Made by a program: the position numbers and the translations under genes. A stretch of 9,154 nt of DNA, taken from contig SPLB01000106.1 of NCBI GenBank assembly GCA_004566265.1, positions 1-9,154 of the forward strand. The letters run 5' to 3'. Positions 6,321-9,154 of this stretch are shown here, in pieces. How positions within the stretch are numbered: position 1 is the first letter of the stretch; every line of letters begins with the position of its first letter. This DNA comes from Paracoccaceae bacterium (lineage in GTDB: Bacteria; Pseudomonadota; Alphaproteobacteria; Rhodobacterales; Rhodobacteraceae). A model generated the notes under the pieces. It searched no databases, had not been told where the DNA came from, and was given only the letters and a program-made list of their open reading frames with translations.

Positions 6321-7982
6321 ATGAAATACCTGACGCGTAATGGGACACCACTGCCGGAGGTCATCACAAGCCAGGCTGCAAAAACTGGAACGGATCCCGT
6401 CAATCGCCGGGAATTTTTAGCTTTGGCAAGCTCTTTTGGAGCCACAACCGCAACCGCTTATGCCATGCTCGGCCTGCCCGCTCCGGCAGCTGCGGCCACT
6501 GACGCCAAGCACGGGGGGGTTGTCCGAATTCAGATGGACGTGCTTGGCATGAAGGATCCGCGCACTTTCGACTGGAGCGAACTTGCAAACTTTAGCAGAG
6601 GCTGGCTGGAAAATCTCGTTTCTTACGAGAATGACGGTACATTTTTGCCAGTTCTGCTGGAAAGCTGGGAAATCACCGAGGACGCAAAACTCTACACGCT
6701 GAATGTTCGCAAAGGTGTGAAGTGGAACAACGGCGATGATTTCACCGCCGAAGACGTCGCGCGCAATATTGCTGGCTGGTGCGATAGCTCGGTAGAGGGC
6801 AATTCTATGGCGGGCCGTTTTTCTGCGCTTGCAGACGAAGCCACCGGTAAGGTCCGTGACGGAGCTATTGAGGTTCTGGACAGCCACACCGTGCGCTTGA
6901 ACCTGGCCCGCGCGGATATTTCGCTGATTGCCAGCATGGCCGAATATCCTGCGGCTATTGTGCACAGTTCATTTACGCCCGAAACTATGGTGTCGAACCC
7001 GGTGGGTACTGGGCCGTATCTGCCTGAAACTCTTGAGGTTGGCGTCAAAGCAGTTCTGGTGCGCAATGCGTCTCATACGTGGTGGAATGCCGGTAACGGG
7101 GCTTGGGTTGATCGGGTCGAGTTTCTAGACTACGGCACCGATCCCGCAACGCATCTCGCTGCGGCGGAATCAGATGAAATTGACATGCTTTACACAGTCG
7201 AAGGGGATTACATTGATATCTTGTCTTCGCTTGACGGCTGGGTTGAAAACGAAGTTGTGACCATGGGCACAATTGTGATCCGCCCGAACCAACTGGCGGA
7301 AGTCAATGGAATAAAACCCTATGCAGACAAGCGTGTGCGTCAGGCCATCGCAATGGCTGTCGACAACAGTGTTGTTTTGGAACTGGGCTACAATGGTCGC
7401 GGCGTCACTGCGCAAAACCATCATGTCGGTAGCGCGCACCCCGAGTATGCAGACATCGGCGATCCTAAGTTCGACCCCGCAGCCGCCATGGCCCTCATGA
7501 AAGAGGCTGGAATGGAAGGTTTCGAGCACGAGCTCACCTCAATCGACGATGAGTGGCGTAAGGCGAGCACGGATGCTGTGGCTGCGCAGCTGCGGGATGC
7601 CGGCTTCAAAGTAAAACGCACGGTTCTGCCGGGGTCTACCTTCTGGAACGACTGGACGAAGTATTCCTTCAGTTCCACCAACTGGAATCATCGCGCGCTT
7701 GGTGTCCAAGTTTGGGCGGCGGCTTATCGTTCGGGTGAACCTTGGAATGAGTTTGGCTGGTCTAATCAAGAGTTTGATAATATTTTGACCGAAGCCCTTG
7801 CGACACCAGACACCGAGGCACGCCGCGCGTTGATGGCCAAAGGTGAAAAGCTGATTCAGGACGAAGGTGTCACAATCCAGCCTTATTGGCGGTCCTTGTT
7901 CAACCATACTCGAGAAAATCTGGGGGGCGGTGCTCACCATATCGCTTTCGAAATCCGTCCAGCGCAGCTTTACTGGACCTAA
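6321..7982 (+). CDS. Tat-exported ABC transporter solute-binding protein, family 5 (peptide/opine/nickel type)
   Basis: The product is 553 residues with GAGGAAG just upstream of the ATG. A twin-arginine signal, NRREFLALAS with Arg29-Arg30, is followed by a hydrophobic run and an APAAAA cleavage region near residue 59; the n-region of 28 residues is long. The mature part has SBP_bac_5 landmarks: LAESWEITEDAKLYTLNVRKGVKW-like strand order around 110-138 (here LLESWEITEDAKLYTLNVR), NGDDFTAEDVARNI, NPVGTGPYLPE, and DKRVRQAIAMAVDN. Members bind oligopeptides, dipeptides, opines or other medium-sized solutes in the periplasm. It lies 87 bases after the dioxygenase gene, same strand. No permease or ATPase gene follows; instead there is a hairpin and a DUF2165-type gene. 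The imported ligand is probably the pathway substrate. Confidence 0.93.
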   Translation: MKYLTRNGTPLPEVITSQAAKTGTDPVNRREFLALASSFGATTATAYAMLGLPAPAAAATDAKHGGVVRIQMDVLGMKDPRTFDWSELANFSRGWLENLVSYENDGTFLPVLLESWEITEDAKLYTLNVRKGVKWNNGDDFTAEDVARNIAGWCDSSVEGNSMAGRFSALADEATGKVRDGAIEVLDSHTVRLNLARADISLIASMAEYPAAIVHSSFTPETMVSNPVGTGPYLPETLEVGVKAVLVRNASHTWWNAGNGAWVDRVEFLDYGTDPATHLAAAESDEIDMLYTVEGDYIDILSSLDGWVENEVVTMGTIVIRPNQLAEVNGIKPYADKRVRQAIAMAVDNSVVLELGYNGRGVTAQNHHVGSAHPEYADIGDPKFDPAAAMALMKEAGMEGFEHELTSIDDEWRKASTDAVAAQLRDAGFKVKRTVLPGSTFWNDWTKYSFSSTNWNHRALGVQVWAAAYRSGEPWNEFGWSNQEFDNILTEALATPDTEARRALMAKGEKLIQDEGVTIQPYWRSLFNHTRENLGGGAHHIAFEIRPAQLYWT

Positions 7983-7991
7983 AACCTTTTC

Positions 7992-8017
7992 GGCTGGGCA
8001 GCAGATGTTGCCCAGCC
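7992..8017 (+). terminator. Strong stem-loop after the solute-binding protein gene, without T-run
   Basis: Perfect 9-bp arms GGCTGGGCA (7992-8000) and TGCCCAGCC (8009-8017) enclose an 8-base loop, starting 10 bases after the stop codon. The following bases (acacgacttt) are not a T-tract, so this is a weak intrinsic terminator at best. Such hairpins after binding-protein genes often stabilise the upstream mRNA or cut read-through, raising binding-protein output over downstream genes. That role is inferred. Confidence 0.6.
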
Positions 8018-8042
8018 ACACGACTTTCCACAGGTAACTTAC

Positions 8043-8537
8043 ATGGCGTTCGAGACCACGATCTTACTTTCACAGGCTGTATGCATATTCTTTTTGGCAG
8101 CTTGGCTCACAACGGGTGTTTTTGAAAACCTTGCACACTCGCGCTTAAACAGCACGTTTACTGCCGAAGTCATGGCCATGACACGAATGAAAGAGGATTT
8201 CCCTGAGGCCTTTGAAGATGTCGCTTACAGACAGGTCTTAAATCCAAATGTGCAAAAAATCTTTTTTGGGCTGATTGTCCTCGTTGAGATTATTGCGTCC
8301 ACTTTGCTTTGGATCGGCTTCATTGCTTTAGTGATGGCACTTTTGGGAGACGCCGACGTTTCGGTCGCCAGATCCTTGGCCGTTCTCGGTGTGCTTGCCT
8401 TTATCAGTGTTTGGGCTGGATTCCTCGTGGGAGGCAATTGGTTCTGCTATTGGTTCTGTCATGAAGCCGCCCAGAACACGCATTACCAAATGACGCTTTG
8501 GGGTTTGGGCACCCTTGTCCTATTGACGGCAGGGTAG
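8043..8537 (+). CDS. DUF2165-type small integral membrane protein
   Basis: The 164-residue protein has four predicted membrane spans at about 6-26, 74-100, 110-130 and 148-163. Between spans 1 and 2 lies a loop with FTAEVMAMTRM and YRQVLNP, and GGNWFCYWFCHEAAQN (130-145) follows span 3. These correspond to DUF2165 features such as 'F...VM.MD', 'YRAI..P' and 'GGEWF.MW....WN'. The family has no established function. The length is complete for the family. The start is ATG at 8043 with a modest AGGT upstream, 60 bases after the binding-protein stop and just past the hairpin. It takes the place where ABC permease genes would be expected, but four spans in 164 residues and no EAA loop argue against it being a permease. 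Family call is by pattern recall, not search. Confidence 0.75.
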   Translation: MAFETTILLSQAVCIFFLAAWLTTGVFENLAHSRLNSTFTAEVMAMTRMKEDFPEAFEDVAYRQVLNPNVQKIFFGLIVLVEIIASTLLWIGFIALVMALLGDADVSVARSLAVLGVLAFISVWAGFLVGGNWFCYWFCHEAAQNTHYQMTLWGLGTLVLLTAG

Positions 8538-8641
8538 GCATGCACAGTGGGTGAGAGTCAGGCTATTTGAGCTTGGCACTGAATTTGACCGGTGCACAAA
8601 AAATTCCTCCGGGTTTTTTTAGAATCCGCCCGGCTGAACGA
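8538..8641. other. Junction between the operon and the IS200-type element
   Basis: No gene is present. A 5-bp inverted repeat, CCGGG (8609-8613) and CCCGG (8629-8633), surrounds a T7 run (8614-8620). The end of the insertion element probably falls in the right part of this stretch, but the exact boundary cannot be fixed without an uninterrupted copy of the locus. Confidence 0.35.
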
Positions 8642-8661
8642 CTACCGGCTGGCGCCGGTAG
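8642..8661. repeat. Hairpin at the tnpA 3' end (element end structure)
   Basis: Arms CTACCGGC (8642-8649) and GCCGGTAG (8654-8661) form a perfect 8-bp stem with a 4-base loop. It includes the tnpA stop codon. IS200/IS605 transposases recognise subterminal hairpins of this size, so this is the likely right-end hairpin; a transcription role is possible too. Confidence 0.6.
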
Positions 8662-9058
8662 GATCAGCGATGTGCTGTTCCACATCCTGAAGTACGATGT
8701 CTTCTGTGATGGCAACGTTGGTTGTTGAAAAATACCCCCTGCCCCAAAACCGGCACCCCCAGTCGCTCTTGCGGATCGCTGGAAATTCCCGTTGTACCTG
8801 GTAAGACGAACGGGCCTTCATCCTGCGCACCAGATCGGAAATAGCGAACTTCGGCGGCACGGATACGAACATAGGCACGTGGTCGCTCGACAGCACCCCG
8901 CGCAAGATGTCGACCTCGTTCTCAGCGCAGACCTGTCGGCAAATGTGGCGCACCCGCACGCGCAGCGCTCCGATCAGGACGTTATAGCGGTATTTGGTCG
9001 ACCAGAAGATGTTATATCGATGATAGAAAACGCAGTATTTGCCAGCGTTATATTGCAT
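8642..9058 (-). pseudogene. tnpA: IS200/IS605-type Y1 transposase TnpA, open frame but both catalytic motifs lost
   Basis: The 138-residue frame starts at ATG 9058-9056 (GGAGG on the minus strand at 9071-9067, 8-base spacing) and ends at TAG 8644-8642. It has the IS200/IS605 HUH/Y1 layout: WSTKYRYNVL near the N-terminus, SSDHVPMFVSVPPK around the active site, and GRGYFSTT before the C-terminal helix IVLQDVEQHI. Family members have His-hydrophobic-His at the metal site ('DHVHMF') and a catalytic Tyr in the final helix ('LQY(L/V)EQH'). Here the second His is Pro62 (CCT) and the Tyr is Asp125 (GAT). Each is one base from the expected codon if the ancestor used CAT and TAT. KSDWG also departs from the usual KRYWG. 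With neither metal site nor nucleophile the protein should not transpose. No stop or frameshift has accumulated. No tnpB is visible. Confidence 0.85.
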
Positions 9059-9124
9059 GTCCTTAGCCTCCAGAAAATGAGCCTTCGACCCGGCTGCGGC
9101 TCTTTTTTTGGAGGCTAAGGACAT
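9057..9124 (-). promoter_or_regulatory. Hairpin sequestering the tnpA ribosome site and start codon
   Basis: Perfect 16-bp inverted arms lie at 9057-9072 and 9109-9124. In the tnpA transcript the second arm contains the GGAGG Shine-Dalgarno and the first two bases of the ATG, so folding would hide the ribosome site when transcription enters from outside. IS200 is known to limit transposase synthesis in this way. An inner stem, GAGCC (9079-9083) with GGCTC (9098-9102), stacks inside the loop. Confidence 0.75.
9079..9109 (+). terminator. Rho-independent terminator on the plus strand within the IS200 leader
   Basis: On the plus strand, GAGCC (9079-9083) and GGCTC (9098-9102) form a 5-bp stem with a 14-base loop, followed directly by seven T (9103-9109). 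It would stop transcripts running rightward out of the catabolic operon through the insertion. Confidence 0.55.
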
Positions 9125-9154
9125 AACACGCACCTCCGCGCTAATGCAGGTCCG

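Larger units (their letters stand above)
8642..9154 (-). mobile_element. IS200/IS605-family insertion, probably inactive, extending beyond the right window edge
   Basis: The element comprises a minus-strand tnpA with a hairpin overlapping its 3' end and a large hairpin overlapping its start, the standard IS200 arrangement. It carries no terminal inverted repeats or target duplication, as expected for single-strand transposition. The 3' boundary lies at or somewhat left of 8642. The 5' boundary was not recognised and may lie beyond 9154. Confidence 0.7.

Noticed and set aside
9059..9133. Upstream ATG codons at 9133 or 9124 as the tnpA start
   Set aside because: The added residues are encoded by the hairpin arms and loop and do not resemble the family; ATG at 9058 has GGAGG at 8 bases.
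1..9154. tRNA, rRNA, CRISPR arrays, riboswitches
   Set aside because: I looked for cloverleaf-like stems with CCA-type ends, direct spaced repeats and conserved aptamer cores and saw none.

Overview
The window looks like chromosomal or large-replicon DNA of an alphaproteobacterium, most likely a Rhodobacteraceae (Roseobacter-group) member. This rests on protein style (Rid, creatininase, TauD and DUF2165-type proteins), moderately GC-rich coding sequence with strong Shine-Dalgarno sites, and an IS200-type transposase of the sort common in that family. No database search was possible, so the taxonomy is an inference.

Layout. Positions 1-188 hold the C-terminal end of a probable TetR-type regulator. 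Positions 189-682 carry no intact gene, but the minus strand contains a decayed, frameshifted fragment of an IS256 (mutator-type) transposase. A Rid-family gene (683-1072, minus) is divergent from a compact plus-strand cluster. That cluster runs: stand-alone class I glutamine amidotransferase-like protein (1209-1904), creatininase-family amidohydrolase (1901-2692), cytosine-deaminase/AtzC-like amidohydrolase (2689-3936), FAD-linked oxidase (3933-5339), TauD/TfdA-type 2-oxoglutarate/Fe(II) dioxygenase (5349-6233), Tat-exported family-5 ABC solute-binding protein (6321-7982) and a DUF2165-type small membrane protein (8043-8537). The first four genes are stitched together by 4-base start/stop overlaps (GTGA, TTGA, ATGA), so they are almost certainly one translationally coupled operon. 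The right end (8642 to beyond 9124) is an IS200/IS605-type insertion whose transposase frame is open but has lost both catalytic motifs.

Working together. The binding protein would capture a periplasmic solute. The dioxygenase and FAD enzyme would oxidise or dealkylate it. The creatininase-like and cytosine-deaminase-like hydrolases would open or deaminate a cyclic amide, amidine or guanidine-type ring. The glutamine amidotransferase-like hydrolase would remove an amide or glutamyl group, and the Rid protein would deal with an imine/enamine or a related intermediate. This reads as an undescribed catabolic pathway for a nitrogen-rich, possibly N-methylated heterocycle. The substrate cannot be named from sequence, and the ABC permease and ATPase genes expected next to the binding protein are absent from the window.
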